The position numbers were made by a program, and so were the translations under genes. Positions 1 through 8,203 of a stretch of 12,048 nt of DNA are shown here, piece by piece. The DNA is taken from NCBI GenBank assembly GCA_965369325.1, contig CBDUQI010000184.1:1-12048 (forward strand). Direction: 5' to 3'. The notes under the pieces were generated by a model that had not been told where the DNA came from, made no database searches, and was given only the letters and a program-made list of their open reading frames with translations. Within the stretch, counting starts at the first letter, position 1, and each line of letters begins with the position of its first letter. Source of the DNA: CBDUQI01 sp965369325 (lineage in GTDB: Bacteria > Pseudomonadota > Gammaproteobacteria > Steroidobacterales > JBCBZW01).

Positions 1-738
1 CCATTGGATTTCGTGATGGGCAGTTTTGAGTTTGCTCTGCTGCACGAGCTGGCGCATGTGGTGCTGACCGAAAAAGACGTACCTGTGCTGGGCCCGATCG
101 AAAGTGCGGCCGACTACATCGGCGCTACCATTTTGCTCGCCGGCACGCCGGATGATGCGGTTGCCACCCAGGTGCTGCATGGCTTCGTGGCATCGGCGGC
201 GAATGCGTTTGCTAACTCCTGGGCGCAAAGCACCGCCTACGAGCAGCCGGTGCCGTACTGGGATACGCATGCCCTCAGCATCCAGCGTTACTACTCAATT
301 TTGTGTTTGCTGTATGGCAGTGATCCGCAGTCCGTCGCGCACCAATCGTTTGCCGAGCAACTGCCGAGCGGCCGGGCACAGGTGTGCGAGTACGAGTTTG
401 AGCGGGCCCATCACGGACTGCAGTGGCTGCTGGATACCTATGGACGCCAGCCGGATGAACCGCCGGGCCATCGCGCGGTGTTCGAGTACGGCAAGCCACG
501 CAGTCAGCAACAACTGCGCATCCTGAATGAGATTAAGCGACTAACTCTATTTGAATCGACGGTGAACGCGCTGACGGATAAGTTTGCGTTCGACAAACCG
601 TTTAAGGCTTCCCTGCGCGCCTGCGGCAGCCAGGAGGCCGCGTGGTTGCCGGACAAGCGTGAGCTAGTGGTGTGTTACGAACTACTTGATGCGTTTATGA
701 TTGCGCACCTGCGCGCAAAGCGGAAAAAGACCAGGTAG
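1..738 (+). CDS. Putative DUF4344-type zinc metallopeptidase, 5'-truncated by window edge
   Basis: The reading frame is open from base 1 and ends at TAG 736-738, so at least 245 residues are visible and the true start lies upstream. Numbering from the TTG at position 4, residues 14-18 are HELAH, the HExxH zinc-binding and catalytic motif. Then comes P-V-L-G with E33 and AAD35-37, which matches the HExxH...GxExxAAD arrangement I associate with DUF4344 putative metallopeptidases, E33 being the likely third zinc ligand. No signal peptide can be judged because the N terminus is missing. The substrate is unknown. It converges on the histidine kinase gene with only 29 bp between the stop codons, and nothing links it functionally to the neighbouring transporter module. 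The alternative is another gluzincin-like family. Confidence 0.75.
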   Translation, partial: PLDFVMGSFEFALLHELAHVVLTEKDVPVLGPIESAADYIGATILLAGTPDDAVATQVLHGFVASAANAFANSWAQSTAYEQPVPYWDTHALSIQRYYSILCLLYGSDPQSVAHQSFAEQLPSGRAQVCEYEFERAHHGLQWLLDTYGRQPDEPPGHRAVFEYGKPRSQQQLRILNEIKRLTLFESTVNALTDKFAFDKPFKASLRACGSQEAAWLPDKRELVVCYELLDAFMIAHLRAKRKKTR

Positions 739-767
739 GCGCCGTGCCGTACAATGGGCGGCGAAAG

Positions 768-2162
768 TTATCCACCCACTACGGGCAGGCGCAGGGTGGC
801 GGTGCAGCCGGGTTTGCCGTCCTCGCGGTTTTGCAGGTTCAGGCTGCCACCGTGGGCTTCGGCAATCTGTCGGCTGAGCAGTAGGCCCACGCCGCTGCCC
901 CCTTGTTTGGTGGTAAAGAACGGTGTGAACACATTGCCGGAGTCGGGCAGGCCGGGGCCGGCATCGGTCACCTGCAGCGCCATCCAGTCCTCGTCCCGCC
1001 GCCATGCCACCATCACCTGACCGTCGCATTGCCGCGCGGCGTTGGCCTCGCCGGCGTTCTTGATCAGGTTAATCAGCAGTTGCTCTAGTTGGCCTGGGTC
1101 GGCACTGATCACCACGTCCGGGTTGTCGGCCACATGCACCGTCCAGCCGGATTCCAGCCGAGCGATCCGCTGCATCAGCTGACTCATGGAGACAGCGCGT
1201 TTGTCTGGCGCTGGCAAGCGAGCAAGTTGTGAGTACTTGGCCATAAAGCGACTGAGTGAATCCGCTCGTGCGCGAATCACCTCCAGCCCTTCACGCGTGT
1301 CGCTGGCCCAGTCCTGTGGCAGCGGATCGCGCTTGATGAGTTCGGCCAGCGCTTCCGCCAGCGAGCGGATCGGCGCCAGGGAGTTGTTCAGCTCGTGTCC
1401 GATTACCCGGATCAGCCGCTGCCAGGCCAGGCGCTCTTCCTGGCGCAAGGCCAGGCTGAGGTCCGTGATCACCAGTAAGAATTGCGGCACGCCGGATTCA
1501 CGAAAGGTGCTGGCCTGTATGCGCCAACGCCCGGTCTTGCCCGGGAACACCCGCTCTTGCACAGAGGACTCCAGGGTTTGCAGACAGTCCTGCAGGCCCA
1601 GCGACTTAGCGCTGCGCCCGAGCAGGTCGATCTCTGGGTTGGCTAGCAGCGCGGACCCAGCGTGGTTCGCTAGCGTTAGGCGCTGCTCAGCGTCAAAGGT
1701 AAATACCGCTGCATCCAACTCGTCGATCACTTTGCCCAGTAGTAGGCCCGCCTCCATGCGCGCGAACCGGCGGGCGCGCAGATGCTCGCTCATCGCGTTA
1801 ATCTCGGTGATCAGCTCCGAGAAGGCGCCCGCCGAGCTGCCAGTGGCGCCGCGCAAGGAGTAGTCCTCTGCCCGCATCGCCTCCACCAGATTCGCCAGCG
1901 TGCGAAGTGGGTAGCTCACCCGATCGCGCAACATGTAGGCCAGTACCCAACTGATAAGTACGGCTGGAACCCAGCCGAAAACCCAGGCCCCCGAGGGTGC
2001 ACGGGCAAAGAAAAGCACCGCCGCGCTCAGGATCAAACCAGGCGCTGCGAGCAGGGCACCCATCGCAAGAATACGTCGCTCGAACGGCCAGCGCCGGCTG
2101 CGCCGCACCACGTTCACCTGCCGGGTGGGTGTGCTCGCGGGCGGTTTGCCGGGGCTGCTCAT
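768..2162 (-). CDS. NtrY-like sensor histidine kinase with intramembrane sensor hairpin
   Basis: A 464-residue sensor kinase, inferred to phosphorylate the NtrC-type regulator encoded just upstream. Two hydrophobic segments (about 31-52 and 58-78) are separated by only about six residues, so there is essentially no periplasmic sensor domain. A HAMP-like linker (about 80-132) and a PAS-like domain (about 140-237) follow. The HisKA motif GHELNNSLAP places the phospho-accepting histidine at H256. The ATPase part shows an N box (NLIKNAGEA, N369), a G1 box (DAGPGL, 400-405), an F box (TPFFTTK, 413-419) and a G2 box (GSGVGL, 422-427), so it looks catalytically intact. The gene follows the regulator by 17 bp, consistent with an operon. 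Its ribosome binding site is weak, which suggests translational coupling. The signal is unknown; by analogy with transporter-linked kinases, it may be membrane damage or transporter activity (inference). Confidence 0.93.
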   Translation of the reverse strand: MSSPGKPPASTPTRQVNVVRRSRRWPFERRILAMGALLAAPGLILSAAVLFFARAPSGAWVFGWVPAVLISWVLAYMLRDRVSYPLRTLANLVEAMRAEDYSLRGATGSSAGAFSELITEINAMSEHLRARRFARMEAGLLLGKVIDELDAAVFTFDAEQRLTLANHAGSALLANPEIDLLGRSAKSLGLQDCLQTLESSVQERVFPGKTGRWRIQASTFRESGVPQFLLVITDLSLALRQEERLAWQRLIRVIGHELNNSLAPIRSLAEALAELIKRDPLPQDWASDTREGLEVIRARADSLSRFMAKYSQLARLPAPDKRAVSMSQLMQRIARLESGWTVHVADNPDVVISADPGQLEQLLINLIKNAGEANAARQCDGQVMVAWRRDEDWMALQVTDAGPGLPDSGNVFTPFFTTKQGGSGVGLLLSRQIAEAHGGSLNLQNREDGKPGCTATLRLPVVGG

Positions 2163-2180
2163 AACCGCAGATTGCCGATG

Positions 2181-3563
2181 CTATTCGGCACTGGCATCGC
2201 CGGCACGAATGCCGTGTTTTTCAAGGCGGCGATACAGCGCGCTGCGACTCAGCCCCAACGCTTTGGCGGCATCCTGTACGTTGCCATCGGCGCGGGCCAG
2301 CGCGGATTCAATAAGATGCCGCTCGGCGGCCTCCAGCGGCATGTCTTCCAGCGCGGAGCTGGCAGTGCTGACAGCTGCCAGGCGCAGGTCTTGCACCGTG
2401 ATTTCGCTCTGCGCGGCCATCAGCACGGCGCGCTCCACCACGTGGCTGAGTTCGCGCACGTTGCCGGGCCAGCTGTGCGCGCCCAACGCCTGCGTGGCGG
2501 TCGGCGACAAGCGCATGGCTTCACGTCGATACTTGGCTGTGGCTTTGGCGAGAAAGGCCTCGGCCATCGGCAGAATGTCCTCGCGCCGCTCGCGCAGCGG
2601 TGGCACGGTAATCTCGACAGTGTTCAGGCGGAACAGCAGATCCTGGCGGAAACTGCCGTCGCTGATCACCTGGGCCAGATCGGCGTTGGTGGCGCTGACC
2701 ACGCGTACGTTGGCGCGCCGCGTGCGCGAGGAGCCGACGCGCTCGAATTCGCCTTCCTCCAGCACGCGTAATAGTTTGCTTTGCTGGCCTAGCGGAATGT
2801 TGGCGATCTCATCCAGAAACAGGGTGCTGTTGTCGGCCAGCTCAAAGCGCCCGACACGGTCGCTGGCGGCATCGGTGTATGCACCTTTGACGTGCCCGAA
2901 CATCTCGCTCTCAAACACGCTGTCCGCCAGGCCGCCCATGTTGACCGTCACCATCGTTTTCTCTGCACGATCGGAGTGTGCATGAATCAGGCGTGCCAGC
3001 AGGCTTTTACCGGTGCCGTGTTCGCCGGTGATCAGAATGTTTGCCGAGGACGGCGCAACCCGGTCGATCAGGGCAAGGACGGGGCGCATAGCATCGGACT
3101 GCGCAATAAACGCTTCCGGCTGCGGTGTACGCAGCAACGCGTTCTCGGCTTCCAGCCGACGTCCACGGCGCAGCGAGCGGCCCAGCGCGATCTGATTGCG
3201 CATTATGCTCAGCAACCGCTGGTTGTCCCACGGCTTTTCGACAAAGTCGCCAGCGCCGCGGCGCATCGCCTCTACCGCGACGGTAACGCTGCTCCAGGCA
3301 GTCATCACCACCAGTGGGATCTCGCTGTCCAGCGCGCGGATATCTTCAATCAGCTTGAGCCCTTCCTTGCCTGAAGTGGTGTCCTGACGGTAGTTAAGAT
3401 CCATCAGCACGAGATCGAAATCGGACTGCGCTAGCGCGGTGAGAACCTCTGGCGGTGACTGCACGGCCACGGTTTCATACTGCTCCGCCTTGAACAGTAA
3501 CTTGAGTGCTGAGAGCACATCGCGCTGGTCATCCGCGATCAGAATTGCGGCCTTATACGTCAT
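2181..3563 (-). CDS. NtrC-family sigma-54-dependent response regulator
   Basis: A 460-residue regulator with three domains. The receiver domain (about 6-120) has acidic residues D11/D12, phospho-acceptor D55 in VLMDLN and conserved K110. The AAA+ sigma-54 interaction domain (about 150-385) has Walker A GEHGTGKS at 180-187, Walker B LFLDEI at 248-253 and the R-rich region NVRVVSATN. A Fis-type helix-turn-helix lies at about 425-450 (DAAKALGLSRSALYRRL). The sigma-54-contacting loop reads GAYTDA (227-232) instead of the classical GAFTGA. I chose the ATG at 3561-3563 because it starts directly before the receiver fold and has a weak GAG upstream. An in-frame ATG at 3576-3578 would add five residues (MRRHT) but lacks a Shine-Dalgarno sequence. 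The gene is divergent from the transporter operon, whose promoter is sigma-54-like, so that operon is the probable target. Confidence 0.95.
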   Translation of the reverse strand: MTYKAAILIADDQRDVLSALKLLFKAEQYETVAVQSPPEVLTALAQSDFDLVLMDLNYRQDTTSGKEGLKLIEDIRALDSEIPLVVMTAWSSVTVAVEAMRRGAGDFVEKPWDNQRLLSIMRNQIALGRSLRRGRRLEAENALLRTPQPEAFIAQSDAMRPVLALIDRVAPSSANILITGEHGTGKSLLARLIHAHSDRAEKTMVTVNMGGLADSVFESEMFGHVKGAYTDAASDRVGRFELADNSTLFLDEIANIPLGQQSKLLRVLEEGEFERVGSSRTRRANVRVVSATNADLAQVISDGSFRQDLLFRLNTVEITVPPLRERREDILPMAEAFLAKATAKYRREAMRLSPTATQALGAHSWPGNVRELSHVVERAVLMAAQSEITVQDLRLAAVSTASSALEDMPLEAAERHLIESALARADGNVQDAAKALGLSRSALYRRLEKHGIRAGDASAE

Positions 3564-3648
3564 CGTGTGGCGTCTCATGTTTGGGAAAGCGTGATCTCAG
3601 AATCGAACGCGAAGCCACTCGGCTCGATACTCACATACTTGCAAGGCA

Positions 3649-3660
3649 CTGATTTATCAG
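3649..3660. repeat. Short palindrome CTGATTTATCAG upstream of the sigma-54 promoter
   Basis: Two 5-bp inverted arms (CTGAT/ATCAG) around a TT centre lie 12 bp upstream of the -24 element, inside the 136-bp divergent intergenic region 3564-3699. A second, looser dyad is present at 3602-3628 (ATCGA ... TCGAT), with a small AGCC/GGCT dyad at 3613-3624. Any of these could be an enhancer site for the NtrC-type regulator, but activator sites usually sit farther upstream and arms this short can arise by chance. Confidence 0.3.
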
Positions 3661-3672
3661 GCCCCATCGGTC

Positions 3673-3688
3673 TGGCACAAAGCTTGCT
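3673..3688 (+). promoter_or_regulatory. Sigma-54 (-24/-12) promoter of the transporter operon
   Basis: The sequence TGGCACA-AAGC-TTGCT matches the sigma-54 consensus TGGCACG-N4-TTGCW at all but one defined position. GG is at 3674-3675 and GC at 3686-3687, with the required 12-base offset. It lies between the divergent NtrC-type activator and the adaptor gene and points at the transporter. The predicted transcription start is near 3699, directly next to the ATG at 3700, so the mRNA would be leaderless or nearly so. The context makes a chance match unlikely. Confidence 0.88.
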
Positions 3689-3699
3689 TAGTCTATTGC

Positions 3700-4955
3700 A
3701 TGGACGTAGTCAGAAAAGATATCAAGGCCCAGCGGCGACGCCGACAGATTGTACTCGTGAGCGTTGGAGCTGTCCTGCTGGGCGCAGTGGGCGTGGTGCT
3801 GGCACGGTTCGAGCCGGCGGCGCCGACGGTGGAGCGCGAGCGCTTGTGGTTTGGCACGGTACAGCGCGGGCAGTTCCTGCGCGAAGTGCGCGGCCCGGGC
3901 ACGCTGGTGCCCAAAGACGAGCGCTGGATTGCTGCGGCCAGTTCCGCGCTGGTGGAGCGGGTGCTGGTCAAAGCGGGTGCGGAAGTTCAGCCGGACACCA
4001 TTATTCTTGAGCTCAGCAATCCTGAGTTGAGCCAGACCCTGCTCGAAGCGCAGCTGGAACTGGAGGCCGCGCAGGCGGACCACCAGGTGCTGAAAGTGTC
4101 GCTCATCAACCAGCGCTTGGATCGCGAGGCACAACGGCCGAAATTGAGGCCGAGTACTTGGGTGCCAAGTTGCAGGTTGAAGCCGAAGCCGGGCTGTATG
4201 AGGAGCGAATTATCTCGCGCCTCACCTACGAGCGTTCAAAGCTGGCCGAAAAGCAGCTCTCCACTCGCTACGACATAGAACAACGGCGCCTGGGTCAGAC
4301 GGACTCCGCCGTGCAGGCCGAACTTTCGGCCAGCGAGGCCCGCTTGCAGCGGTTGCGCAATGTGCTGGCCTTGCGCCAGCGTCAATCGGACGAACTTAGT
4401 GTGCGCGCGGGCATTGCCGGCGTGCTGCAGGACGTGATGGTGGAGGCCGGCCAGCAGGTAAGCGTTGGCGTGAGTCTGGCGCGCGTCGCGCGCACCGGGT
4501 CGCTATTGGCGGAACTGCGCATTCCCGAAACCCAGGCGAAGGATCTGTTGTTAGGCCAGCCCGCAGTGGTGGATACGCGCAACGGTAAGGTGGCAGGCAA
4601 GGTCACCCGTATCGACCCGGCGGTGCAAAACGGTTCGGTGCTGGTGGATGTGGACTTCACCGAAGCTCTGCCGGCGGGGGCGCGCCCTGATTTGAGTGTT
4701 AACGGCACCATCGAGATTGATCGGCTGGAGGATGTGTTGCACATGGGTCGACCGGTCTACGCGCAGGCCGAGGGCTTTGCCTCGCTGTTCCGGCTGACTG
4801 GCGAGGGGCAAACCGCCCAACGCGTGCAAGTAAAGCTGGGGCGCGGCTCAGTGAATGCGATTGAAGTGCTGGAAGGATTGCAGCCGGGCGATCGCATCAT
4901 CCTCTCCGATATGTCCCAGTGGGACGATTACGACAGAATTAAACTCAACCGATAA
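3700..4955 (+). CDS. HlyD/RND-type periplasmic adaptor (membrane fusion protein), interrupted by a frameshift
   Basis: This is the periplasmic adaptor subunit of a MacA-like tripartite exporter, normally linking the inner-membrane ABC permease to an outer-membrane TolC-like channel. The first frame (ATG 3700) gives a basic N terminus, one membrane anchor at about residues 17-35, then a beta/lipoyl half-motif and the start of a coiled-coil hairpin up to about residue 146. It then runs into nonsense and stops at 4278. The rest of the adaptor continues in the frame ending at TAA 4953-4955: the coiled-coil return, the lipoyl half (about 4400-4490), beta-barrel and membrane-proximal domains. A -1 shift (one missing base) around 4135-4137 joins the halves into about 418 residues, a normal length for the family. 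There is no canonical slippery heptamer at the junction, so a sequencing error or true mutation is more likely than programmed frameshifting. No outer-membrane channel gene is present in the window. Confidence 0.85.
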
Positions 4956-4974
4956 AGTGTTTGGGAGCTAAGCA

Positions 4975-5706
4975 ATGACGGCAAATGATACCCCCCTGAT
5001 CAGCCTGCAGGGCGTGCGCAAAGTGTTTCTCACCGATGAGATTGAAACCCACGCGCTCGCTGATGTGCATCTGGCCATTAATCGTGGCGATTACGTTTCG
5101 GTGGAAGGCCCGTCCGGCTGCGGAAAATCGACGTTGCTGGCCATATTAGGGCTACTGGACGTGCCCTCCGATGGTGAGTACTTGCTGAACAACATCCCCA
5201 TTGCGCAGCTGGACGCAGATGAGCGCGCGCGCGTGCGCAACGAACAAATCGGTTTTGTTTTCCAGGCGTTTAATCTGATCGGCGACCTCAGCGTGTACGA
5301 GAACGTTGAGTTACCGCTGACCTATCGCGGTGGTCTTGGACGCGGCGAGCGCAAGGACATGGTGCAGGATGCGCTTGAGAAAGTGAACATGGCGCATCGG
5401 ATGAAGCACTATCCGGCGCAACTGTCTGGCGGCCAGCAGCAGCGCGTTGCCGTGGCCCGTGCGCTGGTCGGGCGCCCCTCCATTTTGCTGGCGGATGAGC
5501 CCACCGGTAACCTCGATTCAACCAACGGCGGTGCCGTGATGGATCTGCTGAAAGACCTGCATGAACAGGGCGCCACCATTTGCATGGTGACCCACGATCC
5601 GCGTTACGCGGCCTACGCTGAGCGCAATGTGCACTTGTTTGACGGGCGCGTGGTGGATGAGTCGGCCGTGCGGACCTTAAGCAACCGTCGCGTTGGCGCC
5701 GCATAG
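4975..5706 (+). CDS. MacB/LolD-type ABC transporter ATP-binding protein
   Basis: A 243-residue stand-alone nucleotide-binding subunit that should dimerise and power the permease encoded next. All motifs are intact: Walker A GPSGCGKST (45-53), Q-loop Q97 in FVFQAFNL, signature LSGGQQQR (150-157), Walker B ILLADEPT (170-177) with catalytic E175, D-loop NLDS (179-182) and H-loop H207 in MVTHDPR. The FQAFNL...SVYENVELPL pattern is typical of the MacB/LolD/FtsE branch rather than of importers. The start ATG is preceded by GGGAG and lies 19 bp after the adaptor stop. The stop codon TAG overlaps the ribosome binding site of the permease gene, so the genes are clearly co-transcribed. The transported substrate cannot be told from this subunit. 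Confidence 0.95.
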   Translation: MTANDTPLISLQGVRKVFLTDEIETHALADVHLAINRGDYVSVEGPSGCGKSTLLAILGLLDVPSDGEYLLNNIPIAQLDADERARVRNEQIGFVFQAFNLIGDLSVYENVELPLTYRGGLGRGERKDMVQDALEKVNMAHRMKHYPAQLSGGQQQRVAVARALVGRPSILLADEPTGNLDSTNGGAVMDLLKDLHEQGATICMVTHDPRYAAYAERNVHLFDGRVVDESAVRTLSNRRVGAA

Positions 5707-5715
5707 GAGGTTGGT

Positions 5716-8151
5716 ATGCGTATATTTGACGACTTACGTTTTGCCTTCAAACAACTGCTCAAGGCGCCAGGGTTTTCGCTACTGACGCTGACCATTTTGT
5801 CGCTCGGTCTGGGCGCCGCGATTTTCGGGTTCGGCATTTTGTACGCGCTGGTGCTTAAGCCGCTGCCGTTTCCAGATCCACAGCAGCTCATGCATCTGGA
5901 GGTGGCGATTCCCTCGGAGGATGTGGACAGCCATGAAGTACCGTGGGACGACTTTAAGGACTGGCGCGCGCAGCAGAGCAGTTTTGACGATCTGGCGGCG
6001 TTTTATAGCGGCACCGTCAACGTCTCGGGTGCGGAACGCCCGGCGCGTTACGACGGCGGTTTTGTGACAGCTAGTGTGTTTACACAGTTGGGTATTAAAC
6101 CGATTCTCGGGCGTACGTTTGTGGATGCAGAGAACGTGTACGGTGCGCCGGACGTAGTGATCCTCGGCCACCAGGTATGGCAGCGTACCTATAACGCCGA
6201 TCCGCAAATCGTAGGCCGCATATTGCGCGTCAACGGGCGCGACAGCGAAGTGATTGGCGTGATGCCTGATGGCTTCCGCTTCCCCTTCAATGAAGATTTG
6301 TGGGTGCCGCTGCGCTTTGATGAAAGCAAGATGGAAAAACGCGGTGGCGGCATCACACTTGAAGTGTTTGGTCGGCTCGCCCCGGGAGTGACCAGAGGCG
6401 AGGCCGTGGCGGAGTTTGAGCCCATCGCCACACGTCTGGCCGCGGCCTATCCCGACTCCAACCGCGGCTTTGTGCCGGTGATCAAGCCTTACGCGCAGGA
6501 GTACGTGGACAAAGAAACCCGTGCCATCGTATGGACCATGATGATGGCGGTGATATTCGTGTTGCTGATTGCGTGCGCGAACGTGGCCAATCTGCTGTTG
6601 GCCCGTACCACCGGGCGTACACAGGAGATTGCCGTGCGTGCGGCCATTGGCGCTGGGCGTCGTCGCTTGGTGATGCAGATGCTGAGTGAGTCTGTGGTGC
6701 TGAATCTGGTGGGTGCGTTTATCGGCCTGGGTCTGGCGTACTGGGCGATGAAAGGCACCTACTGGTTTATGCAAGGCAGCGACAACAGCCCGCCGTACTG
6801 GGTGCAGTTTGTGCTGGACAGTCGCAGCACTATGTTCGCGCTGGCAACCGCGCTGGTGGCGTCGCTGCTGGCTGGCATCGTGCCGGCGCTGCGCGCCTCG
6901 GGCGTGAACATCAATGGCGTGCTGCGGGAGAATTCCCGCGGCTCGACCAGTCGACGCATGAAGTGGCTGAGCCAAGCATTGGTGGTCGGCGAGATTGCCT
7001 TGTCATTCACGTTGTTGATTGCCGCCGCACTGACCACCCGCAGCGCGATGAACCTGTCGGAGTTTGATGTGGGTGCGAATGTTGACAACGTGATGACCGC
7101 CCGTATCGGGTTGCCCGAAGCCACCTATGGCGAGCCACTTCAGCAGGCGTACTTCTTTAACCAGTTGCGCGATCGGCTGGCGCAGGCGCCCGGGATCAGT
7201 GAGACAACCATTACGGCATCTCTGCCAGGCACTTGGTCCGGGTGGCGCGGGTATTTGGGTGAAGGCCAGGAAGAGGTGACAGACGCGGCACCGGTGTCGG
7301 CGCCTTACATCCCACTGACCTCCAATTTTTTCAACACCTTTGATGTGGCCATGAGTTCCGGACGCGATTTTGACGGGCGCGATACGGCCGACAGCGAGCC
7401 GGTGGTGATCGTGAACGAAGAGTTCGTCAAGCGCGTGTACCCGGGTGAAGATGCGGTGGGGCGTCGCGTGCGTCTTGGAGACCCGCGCAATCCTGACGCG
7501 CCGTTGTTGTGGCGCACGATTGTTGGCGTCGTCGGCACCGTGCATCATGCGGACATTACGCGCGGTGAGCCGCAGCCGACATTCTACGTGCCCGTTGCTC
7601 AGGAGCCGCTTCGGTTCATGAGCGTGGCCATGCGCGGCCCGGCGCAAAGCACCGCGCTGGTCGCCACGCTGCGAGAAACGATAGGCAACCTGGATGATGA
7701 TCTGCCCATGTACTGGGTGCGCACGCTAGAGGAAACTTACCGCTCGCAAGCGGCCCCGAACAAACTCATTGGGGTGGTGTTTGGTGTGTTGGCGGGCATT
7801 GCATTGCTGCTGGCGGCCGGTGGTCTTTACGGCGTGATCTCCTTCTCGGTGGGGCAGCGCACACCAGAGCTTGGTATTCGTCGGGCGCTGGGCGCGACTG
7901 ATCGCAATATCTTCCGGCTGATCTCGCGCCAGGCGATGATTCAATTGGGTATCGGGCTGGCCCTGGGGCTGGCGGGCGGGGCCGGTGTGGCGAAAGCACT
8001 GGAAACGGTGCTGGTGGGCGTTAAGCCAAATGATCCGATGAGCTTTCTGGTGGTCGCGGCATTGCTGATCGGCTCGGTGGCGATCGCCAGCTATCTGCCG
8101 ACCCGTCGGGCGGTAAAGGTGCACCCGATGGCCGCGCTGCACTACCAGTAA
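5716..8151 (+). CDS. MacB/ADOP-family ABC transporter permease (FtsX-like domains)
   Basis: An 811-residue inner-membrane permease with duplicated MacB-type periplasmic core plus FtsX domains. This is the long ADOP-like architecture of about 800 residues rather than the four-helix MacB form. Predicted membrane helices are at about 19-45, 270-293, 325-345, 372-392, 417-440, 683-708, 741-762 and 774-795. Large periplasmic parts lie between helices 1 and 2 and between helices 5 and 6. The family hallmark after FtsX helix 1 appears twice, as RTQEIAVRAAIGAGRRRLV (301-319) and RTPELGIRRALGATDRNIF. The C terminus (PTRRAVKVHPMAALHYQ) is typical. A strong AGGAGG at 5705-5710 sits five bases before the ATG and overlaps the stop of the ATPase gene. 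Family members move molecules within or from the periplasm (macrolides, peptides, lipoproteins); the substrate here is unknown. Confidence 0.93.
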   Translation: MRIFDDLRFAFKQLLKAPGFSLLTLTILSLGLGAAIFGFGILYALVLKPLPFPDPQQLMHLEVAIPSEDVDSHEVPWDDFKDWRAQQSSFDDLAAFYSGTVNVSGAERPARYDGGFVTASVFTQLGIKPILGRTFVDAENVYGAPDVVILGHQVWQRTYNADPQIVGRILRVNGRDSEVIGVMPDGFRFPFNEDLWVPLRFDESKMEKRGGGITLEVFGRLAPGVTRGEAVAEFEPIATRLAAAYPDSNRGFVPVIKPYAQEYVDKETRAIVWTMMMAVIFVLLIACANVANLLLARTTGRTQEIAVRAAIGAGRRRLVMQMLSESVVLNLVGAFIGLGLAYWAMKGTYWFMQGSDNSPPYWVQFVLDSRSTMFALATALVASLLAGIVPALRASGVNINGVLRENSRGSTSRRMKWLSQALVVGEIALSFTLLIAAALTTRSAMNLSEFDVGANVDNVMTARIGLPEATYGEPLQQAYFFNQLRDRLAQAPGISETTITASLPGTWSGWRGYLGEGQEEVTDAAPVSAPYIPLTSNFFNTFDVAMSSGRDFDGRDTADSEPVVIVNEEFVKRVYPGEDAVGRRVRLGDPRNPDAPLLWRTIVGVVGTVHHADITRGEPQPTFYVPVAQEPLRFMSVAMRGPAQSTALVATLRETIGNLDDDLPMYWVRTLEETYRSQAAPNKLIGVVFGVLAGIALLLAAGGLYGVISFSVGQRTPELGIRRALGATDRNIFRLISRQAMIQLGIGLALGLAGGAGVAKALETVLVGVKPNDPMSFLVVAALLIGSVAIASYLPTRRAVKVHPMAALHYQ

Positions 8152-8160
8152 CTAAGTGTT

Positions 8161-8200
8161 GGTCCTGCAAGCGCGCCCGTGTGGCTGCACTTGCAGGACC
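8161..8200. terminator. Perfect 11-bp inverted repeat after the transporter operon
   Basis: GGTCCTGCAAG (8161-8171) pairs perfectly with CTTGCAGGACC (8190-8200) around an 18-nt loop, starting nine bases after the permease stop. It lies between convergent genes, so it could end transcription from either side or protect the 3' end. There is no T-run on either strand, so a classical intrinsic terminator is not proven. Confidence 0.5.
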
Positions 8201-8203
8201 GCG

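Noticed and set aside
1782..2985. Plus-strand open frames opposite the kinase and regulator genes
   Set aside because: They lie antisense to well-supported two-component genes, and their low-complexity compositions look like shadow frames.
4130..4145. Programmed -1 ribosomal frameshift in the adaptor gene
   Set aside because: No X-XXY-YYZ slippery heptamer is present at the junction, and adaptor genes of this family are not known to use frameshifting. A base loss explains it more simply.
5779..6975. Long minus-strand open frame opposite the permease gene (398 codons)
   Set aside because: It is antisense to a clearly homologous membrane protein. Its product is rich in His, Arg and Gln with no recognisable domain, as expected from a shadow frame in GC-rich DNA.
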